Notes: generated by a model not told the origin, from the letters alone. Numbered from the stretch's first letter, positions 1-7,984 are shown. The stretch: DNA of 64,000 nt from Solibacillus sp. FSL R7-0668 (GCF_038006205.1 NZ_JBBOUU010000001.1:808001-872000), one strand, 5' to 3'. Numbers and translations: made by a program.

Positions 1-2
1 CC

Positions 3-437
3 AATTTATCTCTAAAAACTTGGGAGGATGTTTCGCTTATTGCAACGTATGGCTCGATTGGATTACTAGTGGCCTTTGCCTTGTTTTCATGGTGCAATGT
101 ACTCGTGCTATCTGATAAGACAGCAAAGAGTGTTGGGTTTAATATAACGATTGCTCGCGTAGTCATAGCGGCAGTGGCGGTATTATTAGCAGCCTCATCG
201 GTTGTCGTAGCAGGCGTCATTTCGTTCGTCGGTATTTTAGTGCCACATATTGCACGGCGATTAGTTGGCTATGATCATAAGGTACTCCTTCCTTTTACTG
301 CGTTATTTGGTGCGCTTATTATATTATTAGCAGATACATTAGGACGTACGCTGTTTCACCCGATGGAAATTCCAGCGTCAACGATTATGGCAATTATCGG
401 TGGTCCATTTTTAATATTTTTACTTAGAAAAGAGTGA
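3..437 (+). CDS. Iron/haem ABC transporter permease (FecCD family), 3' part
   Basis: This is the C-terminal 144 residues of a FecCD/BtuC-type permease, which forms the membrane channel of siderophore, haem or cobalamin importers. The reading frame is open to the window edge (NLSLKTWEDV...), so the start lies outside. Visible family marks are the GVISFVGILVPHIARRL segment that contacts the ATPase, several hydrophobic helices, and a typical GGPFLIFLLRK ending. It overlaps or abuts the ATPase gene that follows, and sortase B comes next, which suggests the haem (isd-like) branch; by position it would correspond to IsdF. Substrate specificity cannot be read from this fragment. Confidence 0.9.
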   Translation, partial: NLSLKTWEDVSLIATYGSIGLLVAFALFSWCNVLVLSDKTAKSVGFNITIARVVIAAVAVLLAASSVVVAGVISFVGILVPHIARRLVGYDHKVLLPFTALFGALIILLADTLGRTLFHPMEIPASTIMAIIGGPFLIFLLRKE

Positions 438-445
438 CAAGTAGT

Positions 446-1216
446 ATGGAAATTAAACAGGTAGTTGTTTCATATGATGGCACGACCAAGCATTTAGATA
501 GCGTGTCTACGCAATTTCCAAAAGGAAAGGTGACGACGATTATCGGTCCAAATGGCTGTGGAAAATCGACATTATTAAATGTGATGTCAAGAAATCATAA
601 GCCCTTTGCTGGACAAGCAATGCTCGAAAATCGAGATTTAGTCGAATTTAAGCCAAAGGAGTTTGCGAAAAAATTTGCAATTGTTTACCAACAAAATGAT
701 ATTCCACAAGATTTAACGGTCGAGAAATTAGTCATGTATGGTCGGATGCCGTATTCATCACTGTTTCAAAAGAAAACGGCTGAAGATGATGAAGCGGTAA
801 CATGGGCGCTTAGCTGTACGAAATTGCTAGAAAAGCGCGGCAAAGATTTATCGGCGTTATCAGGTGGAGAGCGTCAGCGTGTCTGGATTGCGATGGCGTT
901 AGCGCAAAAATCAGAAATGCTCTGCTTAGATGAGCCGACAACGTATTTGGATATTTATTATCAGCTGGAGCTGCTGGAATTGGTAAAGCATTTGAATGAA
1001 CAGTACGGCTTAACGATTGTCATGGTGCTACATGATATTAATCAGGCGCTTCGTTATAGTGATCATATTGTTTTAATGAAATCAGGCACTATCGTTGCAG
1101 AGGGGATACCGCGCGAAGTCATTACAAAAGAAGTCATCAAAGAAGTGTATGGGGTAAATTCCGTGTTCCATGAGGACGAGGAGCTAGGCCTCTATATGAT
1201 GCCTTTAAGTATTTAA
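446..1216 (+). CDS. Iron/haem ABC transporter ATP-binding protein (FecE family)
   Basis: Cytoplasmic ATPase of the importer whose permease ends at 437. Walker A (GPNGCGKST), Q-loop, signature LSGGERQRVWIA, Walker B (CLDEPTTYLD) and the switch His (VLHDIN) are all present, and the ~256-residue length is normal for FecE/FhuC-like subunits. A GTG at 434 overlaps the permease stop codon. The ATG at 446 is preferred because the purine-rich AGAAAAGAG lies at a usable distance from it, but the choice is not certain. It is translated in one operon with the permease and sortase genes. Confidence 0.92.
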   Translation: MEIKQVVVSYDGTTKHLDSVSTQFPKGKVTTIIGPNGCGKSTLLNVMSRNHKPFAGQAMLENRDLVEFKPKEFAKKFAIVYQQNDIPQDLTVEKLVMYGRMPYSSLFQKKTAEDDEAVTWALSCTKLLEKRGKDLSALSGGERQRVWIAMALAQKSEMLCLDEPTTYLDIYYQLELLELVKHLNEQYGLTIVMVLHDINQALRYSDHIVLMKSGTIVAEGIPREVITKEVIKEVYGVNSVFHEDEELGLYMMPLSI

Positions 1217-1217
1217 T

Positions 1218-1889
1218 ATGCGTCTATTCATACGAGTGTTGAGTGGAATCGTCATGCTCATTTGCTTAGGCGTTATTATGCAATATATACTGAGCTACCG
1301 TGATATGGAACTGGGTTTACAGCAAGCGCAGCAAAGTAAACTGGAGCAATTGCAACAGCAGAATGAGCGTATTATTGGGTGGCTAAGTTTAGAAGGCACG
1401 CGCCTAGATAATCCGGTGTTGCAGGCGGAGGACAATGATTTTTACTTAGTGCATAATTTTTTAGATGAACGAAGTCGTGGCGGCAGTATTTTTGCCGATT
1501 ATCGAAATGATGTCTTCAATGACCGTCATACGATTTTTTATGGGCATGTGCTTCGAAATGGCACGATGTTTGGTGATCTAGCAAAGTTTAGTGAACAAAG
1601 CTATGCGGATAATCACCCAATATTTCGCTATGAAACGAAAGATAAATCCTATATACTCCAAGTTTTTGCAGCATACGAAACAACGACAGCATTTTATTAT
1701 ATTGAAACGGACTTTACGGAAGAGTCATTTACACAATTTTTAGCAGAGATTCAGTCACGCTCGGAAATTGAAATGCCAATCGACGTGACGGTAAATGATC
1801 GGATTGTAACGTTTTCAACCTGTACGACATCACTAAATGATACAGAGCGCTTTGTTGTACATGCAAAACTGGTTGAACAAGAACACTAA
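1218..1889 (+). CDS. srtB: Class B sortase
   Basis: Membrane-anchored transpeptidase of 223 residues that would attach an NPQTN-type (NEAT-domain) haem-capture protein to peptidoglycan. It has one N-terminal membrane helix (about residues 5-25), a coiled Gln-rich linker, and the sortase B core. The catalytic triad is visible as His in FYGHVL, Cys in VTFSTCTT and Arg in TERFVVHAKL. The gene starts one base after the ATPase stop, without a strong ribosome site of its own, so it is probably translationally coupled. Sortase B next to a FecCD/FecE pair is the usual arrangement of iron-regulated isd loci. No sorted substrate gene lies inside the window; it should be upstream. Confidence 0.9.
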   Translation: MRLFIRVLSGIVMLICLGVIMQYILSYRDMELGLQQAQQSKLEQLQQQNERIIGWLSLEGTRLDNPVLQAEDNDFYLVHNFLDERSRGGSIFADYRNDVFNDRHTIFYGHVLRNGTMFGDLAKFSEQSYADNHPIFRYETKDKSYILQVFAAYETTTAFYYIETDFTEESFTQFLAEIQSRSEIEMPIDVTVNDRIVTFSTCTTSLNDTERFVVHAKLVEQEH

Positions 1890-1901
1890 GAGGTGAACAA
1901 A

Positions 1902-2738
1902 ATGAAACAACGTAAATTAATCGTAGCCTTACTTGCCGCTTCGGTATTGGCAGCATGTGGGACAAAAGAAGAGACAACAGAACAGCAAGTAGAACAGCAA
2001 GTAGAACAGCACCAAGAGGAAGTCACATTAGATGTGAAGGAGCAGGCGGAAAGCTTTAAACAATTTGCCGAAGCACAGATGGTAGACTTTGTAGCAGACA
2101 CGGAGCGCTTAGCAAGCCTTGTAAAAGAAGGAAAGCTAGAAGAAGCACAAAAGTTATACCCATTAGTCGCAATGTATTATGAACGTATGCAGCCACTAGC
2201 ATCTCATTTTGAAGAGCTAGATAAAAAAATAAACGGGGCATTCATTGCAGGTAGTAAACAGGATGGAACAGGCTTCCAACGCTTAGCATACGGCTTATTT
2301 ACTGATAAGAAAACAGGAAGCTATGAAGAAGTGGCAACTCAATTAGTAGCCGATGTAAAAACCCTACAAAAGGAATTGCCAGCCTTGGATGTATCAACAA
2401 ACAATGTATTAGCCGCGGGTGTACTTATGTTAGACAAATTAGCCAACGAACGCTTAATAGCTGCAAGCTCAGCAAATGATGAAGTATATACGGTAAAGGC
2501 CCAAACCGAAGCAGCAGAAGAGCTTGTGAAAATCTTCATGCCGCGTGCCTTGCCAGAAAGTGCTACAGCAGCAACGGAAAAAATTGCCGCATTGAACGAG
2601 CTGGTAGCCTATTATGAAGTAGGTAAGGAAGACTATGTGAATTATAGCTTCTTCACAACGAAGCAAAAAGACGAGTTAATAATAGCAGTAAAAGAAGTAC
2701 AGCAAGCATTACAAGCGATGAACGATTCTATCGAATAA
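1902..2738 (+). CDS. Lipoprotein with EfeO/imelysin-like (M75) domain
   Basis: Exported lipoprotein of 278 residues: basic start, hydrophobic stretch and lipobox LAAC (Cys at about residue 19), then a Glu/Gln-rich linker with a short repeat, then an all-helical domain that resembles the M75 domain of EfeO/EfeM and imelysins. In that family a GxHxxE motif binds metal; here the matching place reads GTGFQRLAYG, so both the His and the Glu appear to be lost. The ATG at 1902 is chosen because AAGAGGTGA lies 6 bases ahead of it; the GTG at 1893 is part of that site. Position after srtB suggests a role in iron or haem handling. No EfeB peroxidase or EfeU permease lies in the window. Confidence 0.7.
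   Translation: MKQRKLIVALLAASVLAACGTKEETTEQQVEQQVEQHQEEVTLDVKEQAESFKQFAEAQMVDFVADTERLASLVKEGKLEEAQKLYPLVAMYYERMQPLASHFEELDKKINGAFIAGSKQDGTGFQRLAYGLFTDKKTGSYEEVATQLVADVKTLQKELPALDVSTNNVLAAGVLMLDKLANERLIAASSANDEVYTVKAQTEAAEELVKIFMPRALPESATAATEKIAALNELVAYYEVGKEDYVNYSFFTTKQKDELIIAVKEVQQALQAMNDSIE
1980..2012 (+). repeat. In-frame 12-bp microrepeat in the lipoprotein linker
   Basis: The unit GAACAGCAAGTA occurs nearly three times in tandem and encodes EQQV-EQQV-EQH directly after the lipidated Cys region. It is a low-complexity spacer likely to vary in copy number by slippage. Confidence 0.8.
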
Positions 2739-2744
2739 TCTATG

Positions 2745-2782
2745 AATGTGCTAAAGGCTCCCAGCTTTTAGCACATTTTTAG
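2745..2782 (+). terminator. Rho-independent terminator of the iron/sortase operon
   Basis: GTGCTAAAGGCT pairs with AGCTTTTAGCAC around a short CCC loop and is followed by a T-rich tract. It lies just after the lipoprotein gene. Confidence 0.88.
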
Positions 2783-2802
2783 TTTTGAATATTTTTCCTT
2801 AG

Positions 2803-2840
2803 GGTAAGCATATATTATGAACTGCTAAGATTAGCTTACC
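2803..2840 (+). promoter_or_regulatory. Possible operator upstream of yceI
   Basis: An inverted pair GGTAAGC (2803-2809) and GCTTACC (2834-2840) encloses a second dyad, GCTAA-GA-TTAGC. It lies 33 bases ahead of the yceI start, a suitable place for a repressor site. No regulator gene is adjacent, so the factor is unknown. Confidence 0.35.
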
Positions 2841-2872
2841 GAGTAAATCCATTTTGAGGAGGAGTTTTTGTA

Positions 2873-3397
2873 ATGGCACAATGGACAGTAGACGCATCGC
2901 ATTCGAGTATCGACTTTCAGATAAAGCATATGATGGTAACAAAGGTGAAAGGGACATTTGATTCCTTTAACGCCAATGTAGTAGCAGCGAATTTAGAAAA
3001 TTTAACGGATGCATCCATTTCTTTTGCAATTGATGCAGCATCTATTAATACCAAAAATACAGAGCGTGATAATCACTTAAAGTCAGCAGATTTTTTTGAT
3101 GTAGAAAATTATCCTTCTATTCGTTTCCAATCGACGCATATTACACAATCAGGGGATGCGTACATGATTACTGGCGATTTAACAATTAAGGACGTGACCA
3201 AGCCTGTAACCTTTGAAGTCGAATATAACGGCAAGGGCTTAAATCCTTGGGGTGTTGAAGTGTACGGCTTTGAAGGCGAAACGAAAATTAATCGTGAAGA
3301 TTTCGGATTAACATGGAATGCCGCACTCGAAACAGGAGGGGTATTAGTAGGAAAGGACGTTAAAATTTCAGTTGCAATGGAAGTGAATCCAGCATAA
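2873..3397 (+). CDS. YceI family protein
   Basis: A 174-residue beta-barrel protein of the YceI/lipocalin-like fold, which in known members binds isoprenoid or other long-chain lipids. The N-terminus WTVDASHSSIDFQIKHMM, the central SISFAIDAASINT and the C-terminal FGLTWN...VGKDVKISV are family hallmarks. There is no signal peptide, as in other Firmicutes members, so it is expected to be cytosolic. GAGGAGG lies 9-10 bases ahead of the ATG. It is a single-gene unit: a terminator precedes it, and the hairpin-rich repeat at 3406 starts 9 bases after its stop. The physiological ligand is unknown. Confidence 0.9.
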   Translation: MAQWTVDASHSSIDFQIKHMMVTKVKGTFDSFNANVVAANLENLTDASISFAIDAASINTKNTERDNHLKSADFFDVENYPSIRFQSTHITQSGDAYMITGDLTIKDVTKPVTFEVEYNGKGLNPWGVEVYGFEGETKINREDFGLTWNAALETGGVLVGKDVKISVAMEVNPA

Positions 3398-3405
3398 AGA
3401 TCAAC

Positions 3406-3614
3406 GGGGGGTGTCCGGAAAGTGATTCTGGGACACCCCCTTGCGCCGAGGATGGAGGCCAGCACGATGCTGGTCATGAATGCGTTGACTCGCGTCGTGA
3501 CGGTTTTAGCATACGTACCTATTTCGACCACCGCGAAAAGCAGCCTGCAGCGGATAATTAATACACGAACGAAGCACTGCGCTAAAAGTATTTACTTTTG
3601 GCGCAGCCCCTTTT
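3406..3614 (+). repeat. Structured intergenic repeat, copy A (long form)
   Basis: A 209-bp GC-rich element that recurs at 7991-8144 in the same orientation. Its 5' block is a strong hairpin (GGGGGTGTCC / GGACACCCCC), followed by TTGCGCCGAGGATGG. Its 3' block ends in a second strong hairpin (CTGCGC-t-AAAAGTA / TACTTTT-g-GCGCAG) followed by CCCCTTTT. Between the blocks this copy carries about 55 bases that copy B lacks, including the small hairpin CCAGCA-cga-TGCTGG. It begins directly after the yceI stop, so the first hairpin may serve as that gene's terminator. There is no transposase or credible coding capacity. It may be a non-autonomous mobile element or a structured RNA family. Confidence 0.8.
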
Positions 3615-3696
3615 CATATGTTTGTAAACACAATCCAAAAAAACCAATAATTTATGTATAATAGTATTGATTACTTTAAGAATGGAGGCTTTGTCA

Positions 3697-4986
3697 TTGT
3701 TAGTCGATTTTAAGGTGAAAAACTGCCTATCCTATAAAGAAGAGACGATTTTTTCGATGGTCAGTGGCTCACGTGTACGTAAGTTAAAGGAAACACATAC
3801 GATGCAACAAAATAAGGTTAGCCTTGTAAAAAGTGCATTTATATTCGGACCAAATGGCAGCGGAAAATCCAATTTATTTGCAGCATTTAAAGTGTTACGT
3901 TCGCTGTTATTTAATTTTGAAAGCTTAAATAATATGAAGCAAATGCGTTTACCTTATCAGCCGTTTAAATTAGGTGGTGAGGCAGAGCAGCCTACAGAAT
4001 TTATGATTTCACTCATTGTAGATGAGCAGTTAGTCGAATACGAAGTGCATTATAATCGTGAGCAAATTGTCTATGAACGCTTTTCGAAAGTGCAAAAAGC
4101 GCAGAAAAAGCATTATTTTGTACGTACATATGATGAAGACAGTAAAGAGTATACATATGAAATAGCGAAAAAATCCCAAAGCGAGCTAATATCTTATACG
4201 CGACCGAACACAGCTTTTTTAGCGATATTAAATGTTTTTAATGATAAGGATGCGGCACTCATTTACGAGTGGTTTATGGATAAAATTATTTTCTTGGACG
4301 AATCCAGTCATTTAGCTGGCCATCCATTAATTCGTAAACTAGAACAGGATGATTTTAAACAACAGGTTTTGCAGCTGTTAAAAATTGCGGACTTTTCCAT
4401 TCAAGATGTGATGGCAAAGCGTGTTGAACGCATGGAGAAAAATTCAATTGCACATAGCTTTGAGATGGATGCTGTTGTGCAGGAAATGGATATCGATTTA
4501 CATTATTTATCGTTTGATGATGACGGTGCGCCTACAGGAACGAAGACGATTAATTGGACGATGGATTCCAAAGGTACGGTGCGCATGCTGTACTTGGCCT
4601 GTGTCATGGTAGATGCCCACAATAAGGGGAAAACGATTTTTATTGACGAATTTGATACCGCCTTTCATGTCACAATCTGTGAGTTTTTAATGGCGATTAT
4701 GAATAGCAAGCGCAATGAAAACAATCAATTCATTGTCACGAGCCATGAAATTGATTTGCTGGATCAGCCGCTACGCCCTGACCAAATTTGGTTTGTTAAC
4801 AAGTCATTTAAAAATGAATCGGAACTCTATTCGTTATTTGATTTTGCTGATTTGCATAAAAAACGCGCGGATCTATCTTATGCAAAGCGTTATTTAAAGG
4901 GCGAGTTTGGTGCAACGCCTGTCATTAATGAATATTTATCGGATCGTTATTTAGAAAAGGGGGGTGAACGCGATGAGAACGCGTGA
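3697..4986 (+). CDS. AAA family ATPase of an AbiL/RloAB-type defence pair
   Basis: A 429-residue ATPase of the AAA_15/AAA_21 (OLD/RloA-like) group. Walker A is FGPNGSGKS (about residue 40), Walker B is KTIFIDEFD, and a downstream FIVTSHEIDLLD helix is typical of ABC-like SMC/OLD ATPases. The TTG at 3697 is chosen as start because GGAGG sits 8 bases ahead of it and the resulting N-terminus (MLVDFKVKNCLSYKEE) matches the family's usual opening. The ATG at 3682 overlaps that ribosome site. It overlaps the RloB gene by 14 bases, so the two are coupled. Family knowledge: such ATPase + TOPRIM/RloB pairs act in abortive infection (AbiL, PARIS-like). Function here is inferred. Confidence 0.85.
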   Translation: MLVDFKVKNCLSYKEETIFSMVSGSRVRKLKETHTMQQNKVSLVKSAFIFGPNGSGKSNLFAAFKVLRSLLFNFESLNNMKQMRLPYQPFKLGGEAEQPTEFMISLIVDEQLVEYEVHYNREQIVYERFSKVQKAQKKHYFVRTYDEDSKEYTYEIAKKSQSELISYTRPNTAFLAILNVFNDKDAALIYEWFMDKIIFLDESSHLAGHPLIRKLEQDDFKQQVLQLLKIADFSIQDVMAKRVERMEKNSIAHSFEMDAVVQEMDIDLHYLSFDDDGAPTGTKTINWTMDSKGTVRMLYLACVMVDAHNKGKTIFIDEFDTAFHVTICEFLMAIMNSKRNENNQFIVTSHEIDLLDQPLRPDQIWFVNKSFKNESELYSLFDFADLHKKRADLSYAKRYLKGEFGATPVINEYLSDRYLEKGGERDENA

Positions 4987-5548
4987 ACGAGGGAATATCC
5001 CGCTTCGAAAAACAATCTTGATTTATTGCGAGGGTGAGACAGAGCGCATCTATTTTGAGCAAATGAAAATTTTAAAGCGTTCCAAAATGGTTAGTGTCAA
5101 AATTAAAAACGTCAAACGTTCAGCAATTAAGCTTGCCAATCATGCTTATCGTGATGCAAGCTATCAGCCATTTGATGAAATTTGGATTGTATTTGATAAG
5201 GATGATCTAACAGACTGGCAACTAGATGAAGTGAATGAGTTCTGTACGCTTCATAACATTCGCATTGCTTATACGAACGAAGCATTTGAACTATGGTTGC
5301 TAATGCATTTTGAGCAGATTGACGAGCAGCAAGTGTATCCACGAGCGCTATTAAACGAAAAGATGGAACAGCATTTACAGGTGAGACGTTATTTTCGAAA
5401 TAAGGGGAATGCCGAAGTGATTGCGCCCATTGCATTGCGTCATGAAATCGCGTTAACCAACTGTACGATAATGATGCAGCGGCGTAATACGGAAAGTCGC
5501 GACAATCCGTACTGCAATTTACATGAGATGCTACACCACGTATTTTAA
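4973..5548 (+). CDS. RloB-like TOPRIM-type protein, partner of the AAA ATPase
   Basis: A 191-residue protein of the RloB family. The opening LIYCEGETERIYFEQM contains the conserved acidic ExxTE, DEIWIVFDKDD supplies the DxD pair expected of a TOPRIM-like metal site, and FELWLLMHFE is the third conserved block. The ATG at 4973 has AAGGGGGGTGA 6 bases ahead. It starts inside the ATPase gene, and a terminator follows directly, so the two genes form a closed bicistronic unit. In AbiL-type and related systems this subunit is the probable nuclease effector released or triggered by the ATPase; that role is an inference here. Confidence 0.85.
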   Translation: MRTRERGNIPLRKTILIYCEGETERIYFEQMKILKRSKMVSVKIKNVKRSAIKLANHAYRDASYQPFDEIWIVFDKDDLTDWQLDEVNEFCTLHNIRIAYTNEAFELWLLMHFEQIDEQQVYPRALLNEKMEQHLQVRRYFRNKGNAEVIAPIALRHEIALTNCTIMMQRRNTESRDNPYCNLHEMLHHVF

Positions 5549-5588
5549 AAGCTGTAGGGCTTCGTTATTGAACGATTCCCTACAGCTT
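5549..5588. terminator. Bidirectional terminator between rloB-like gene and minus-strand gene
   Basis: AAGCTGTAGGG pairs with CCCTACAGCTT across an 18-base loop. It lies between two convergent genes and has T-rich sequence on the plus side and A-rich on the other, so it can serve both. Confidence 0.8.
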
Positions 5589-5589
5589 G

Positions 5590-6096
5590 TTATTTGACTT
5601 GTTCATGCTTGATGTAATGGATCGCTGCTGTTGGTAAGTCTCGATAAGAAAGCTCGTCAATGGCATGCACAGTTTTGGAATCAAATGTTAAGGTCAACGC
5701 CTCTGTATTTTTACTTTTCACATTCATAAACCATTTTAGCGTGACATCATTTATGCTGTTTACATGTTGAATTTCTTTTAATAGGTTATAGCTATCTTTT
5801 AACAATGTTTTTTCATCGATAAATTCAGATGCTTGTAAGGAAATTGTGATATTTTGTGAGCCGTCAACGATTTCAATTTCCATATTTAACATAATATTTT
5901 CCACAAATTGATGCAAAATAATCTGAGAAATGGCGTTCATTGTTTCGATTTTTAATTGCTCTGGTGACATAGATGTCTGTGCGTCCTCTAACTTTTTTTG
6001 CTCATCTGCTTCATTCGTTTTTATCAAAAATTGAATGGACACAGCGCCAACAAAAAGGATTAATACAATGAGCATAAATTTTAAAAATTTATTCAA
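5590..6096 (-). CDS. Membrane-anchored protein of unknown function
   Basis: I do not recognise this 168-residue protein. It starts with a basic residue group and one strong membrane helix (LKFMLIVLILFVGAVSIQFL), then a charged linker (NEADEQKKLEDAQ) and a mixed alpha/beta domain expected outside the cell. There is no Cys lipobox. The TTG at 6096 is preferred because AAAGGAGG lies just ahead of it and it places the helix at the N-terminus; the upstream ATG at 6147 would add a basic, non-family-like leader. It is convergent with the defence pair and separated from it by a terminator, so it is probably not part of that cassette. Confidence 0.65.
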   Translation of the reverse strand: MNKFLKFMLIVLILFVGAVSIQFLIKTNEADEQKKLEDAQTSMSPEQLKIETMNAISQIILHQFVENIMLNMEIEIVDGSQNITISLQASEFIDEKTLLKDSYNLLKEIQHVNSINDVTLKWFMNVKSKNTEALTLTFDSKTVHAIDELSYRDLPTAAIHYIKHEQVK

Positions 6097-6173
6097 ACGA
6101 AGGATGCCTCCTTTTACGAGGTATTTAGCACGTTTCTTATGATGCATTCTCCATTATGCCATAAATAAATACG

Positions 6174-6200
6174 AAAAGGACCGCCAATTGTGACAGTCCT
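6174..6200 (-). terminator. Probable terminator of the small minus-strand gene
   Basis: Read on the minus strand, AGGAC...GTCCT closes an imperfect hairpin (with GTC/GGC mismatches inside) followed by TTTT. It lies 6 bases past the stop codon of the 50-residue gene. Confidence 0.5.
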
Positions 6201-6206
6201 CTAACG

Positions 6207-6359
6207 TTAAGTATTTGATTCTTCTGTAGGAAGCGTTGCTGCATATTCGTTGAAGTATAAAAATGATTCGTCCTCTAATTGCTGGATTTTGTGTTCGTTT
6301 AAACCAATGGATAATGGGCCAGAAAAAATTTCGCCCCACCAAGTTTCAGTTATCATCAT
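6207..6359 (-). CDS. Small hypothetical protein (50 residues)
   Basis: I do not recognise this gene. AAAGGGGG lies 8 bases ahead of the ATG at 6359. The product begins MMITETWWGEIFSGPLSIG and is acidic towards the end (LEDESFLYFNEY). There is no membrane segment or signal. The ribosome site, the hairpin after the stop and its single-gene setting in its own intergenic space support a real gene, but codon evidence is limited by length. Confidence 0.5.
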   Translation of the reverse strand: MMITETWWGEIFSGPLSIGLNEHKIQQLEDESFLYFNEYAATLPTEESNT

Positions 6360-6523
6360 TGTTATATCCCCCTTTGTACGATTGTTATGCAATGCATATT
6401 ATGTTTGAATGAGTGGTCTGTAATAAATACCTTAAACCTGATCGTTGTAAACCTTTATTCAGATAATTTGCTGGCTGAAGAATATTCCTCCTTTACTATG
6501 TTTGGTTTTTTCTAAAACTGTAG

Positions 6524-6544
6524 TAGTTAATACTATAGTTAATA
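6524..6544 (+). promoter_or_regulatory. Direct repeat upstream of the aldehyde dehydrogenase gene
   Basis: TAGTTAATA occurs twice with a 12-bp period (6524-6532 and 6536-6544), about 50 bases ahead of the start codon. It could be a binding site for an activator or repressor, or AT-rich promoter sequence; nothing else supports it. Confidence 0.3.
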
Positions 6545-6595
6545 TGTGAGAAGCGTTATAATTTATGCATAGATTTCGTTGAAAGGATGAAAAAA

Positions 6596-7984
6596 ATGAA
6601 TTTTACTGAGCGAGAAGTGGATCAAATGATTGAAGAACAGCGTCAATTTTATTTTACAGGAGCTACTAAGGATGTTGAATTCCGTAAGCAGCAGCTCATT
6701 AGTTTAAAGAAAACGATTAAAAAATACGAAACACAAGTAATTGAGGCACTCGCTTTAGATTTACGCAAAAGTGAATTTGAGGCATACTCTACTGAAATTG
6801 GTATTGTTTATGATAGTATTTCTAATTTTTTGAAAAATTTATCGACATGGATGGTGCCAGAGCCAGTAAAAACACCTTTGCACTTCCAGCCAGCTAAGAG
6901 CTATATTGTACGCGAGCCATATGGGGTAGTTTGTATCATTGGACCGTTTAACTATCCATTCCAATTAATTATGGAACCATTAATTGGCGCAATCATTGGA
7001 GGAAATACGGCTATTGTGAAGCCTTCAGAAGCTGCAGTGCATACAGCAGTCATTGTGAAAAAAATCATTGAAGAGACTTTCCCAGCAAACTATATACGTG
7101 TTGTAGAGGGTGAAAAGGAAGAAGTGACAGCGCTCATTCATGCACCGTTTGATTATATTTTCTTTACTGGCAGTGTAGCGGTAGGAAAAGTGATTGCCAA
7201 AGCAGCGGCAGAACGTTTGACGCCAATTGCCCTTGAACTAGGTGGAAAAAGTCCCGTAATCGTAGACCAAACAGCCAATTTAGAAGTTGCAGCACAGCGC
7301 ATTGCTTGGGGGAAATTTAATAATACAGGCCAAACTTGTGTAGCACCAGATTATGTGCTTGTACATGAGGCCGTTTCGAAAAAGTTCGTAAAGCTATTGA
7401 AAAAGACGATTCGCGAATTTTATGGGGCCGATCCACAAAAGAGCGCGGATTATGGTCGGATTATTAATACGCGCCAATTTGACCGTTTGGAAAAGTTGTT
7501 GAATGAAGAACGGGCAACGGTGACATTTGGTGGGCACACAGACCGTGAAGATTTATATATGGAGCCGACATTATTAGAAAATATTGAGTGGAGCAGTCCA
7601 TCTATGGAAGAGGAGCTATTTGGTCCTATTTTACCAATATTAACTTATGCCCATTTACCAAAGGCTATCCATGAAATTCGTCAGCTGCCAAAACCGTTAA
7701 GTGCTTATCTTTTCTCAGAAAATGATAAAGCAATCGATTATTTCCTACAAGAGCTTCCATTCGGTGGTGGCTGTGTCAATGATGTAATTACGCATGTAGG
7801 CAATGGTCATTTACCGTTTGGTGGAGTAGGTCCATCAGGTGTGAAGGCCTACCATGGGAAAGCAAGCTTTGAAAACTTCACACATCCCAAATCCATTATG
7901 CATCGCTCGAACAAATTAGCCAATAGCCTTCTTTATCCGCCTTATAAGCAAAAGGTAAAGCTTGTTCGTACGATTATGAAATAA
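6596..7984 (+). CDS. Aldehyde dehydrogenase, class 3 (fatty aldehyde type)
   Basis: A 462-residue NAD(P)-dependent aldehyde dehydrogenase. The nucleophile is in NNTGQTCVAPDYV, the general base Glu in PIALELGGKSPVIV, and the cofactor loop is FFTGSVAVGK. Shorter length (~460), IIGPFNYPFQL, and the hydrophobic/basic tail (LLYPPYKQKVKLVRTIMK) are marks of the class 3 group, like B. subtilis YwdH, which oxidises medium and long chain aldehydes. The ATG at 6596 is preferred to 6587 because GAAAGG lies 9 bases ahead. It is a single-gene unit ending in the structured repeat at 7991. Confidence 0.92.
   Translation: MNFTEREVDQMIEEQRQFYFTGATKDVEFRKQQLISLKKTIKKYETQVIEALALDLRKSEFEAYSTEIGIVYDSISNFLKNLSTWMVPEPVKTPLHFQPAKSYIVREPYGVVCIIGPFNYPFQLIMEPLIGAIIGGNTAIVKPSEAAVHTAVIVKKIIEETFPANYIRVVEGEKEEVTALIHAPFDYIFFTGSVAVGKVIAKAAAERLTPIALELGGKSPVIVDQTANLEVAAQRIAWGKFNNTGQTCVAPDYVLVHEAVSKKFVKLLKKTIREFYGADPQKSADYGRIINTRQFDRLEKLLNEERATVTFGGHTDREDLYMEPTLLENIEWSSPSMEEELFGPILPILTYAHLPKAIHEIRQLPKPLSAYLFSENDKAIDYFLQELPFGGGCVNDVITHVGNGHLPFGGVGPSGVKAYHGKASFENFTHPKSIMHRSNKLANSLLYPPYKQKVKLVRTIMK

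Noticed and set aside
3422-3661. Open frame starting MILGHPLAPRM inside repeat copy A
   Set aside because: The same opening recurs at 8006 in copy B, only because the DNA repeat is shared. The frames diverge after the variable middle, have no ribosome site and run through strong hairpins.
5590-6359. The two minus-strand genes as further members of the defence cassette
   Set aside because: They are convergent with the AAA/RloB pair and separated from it by a bidirectional terminator; nothing in their sequence suggests a defence role.
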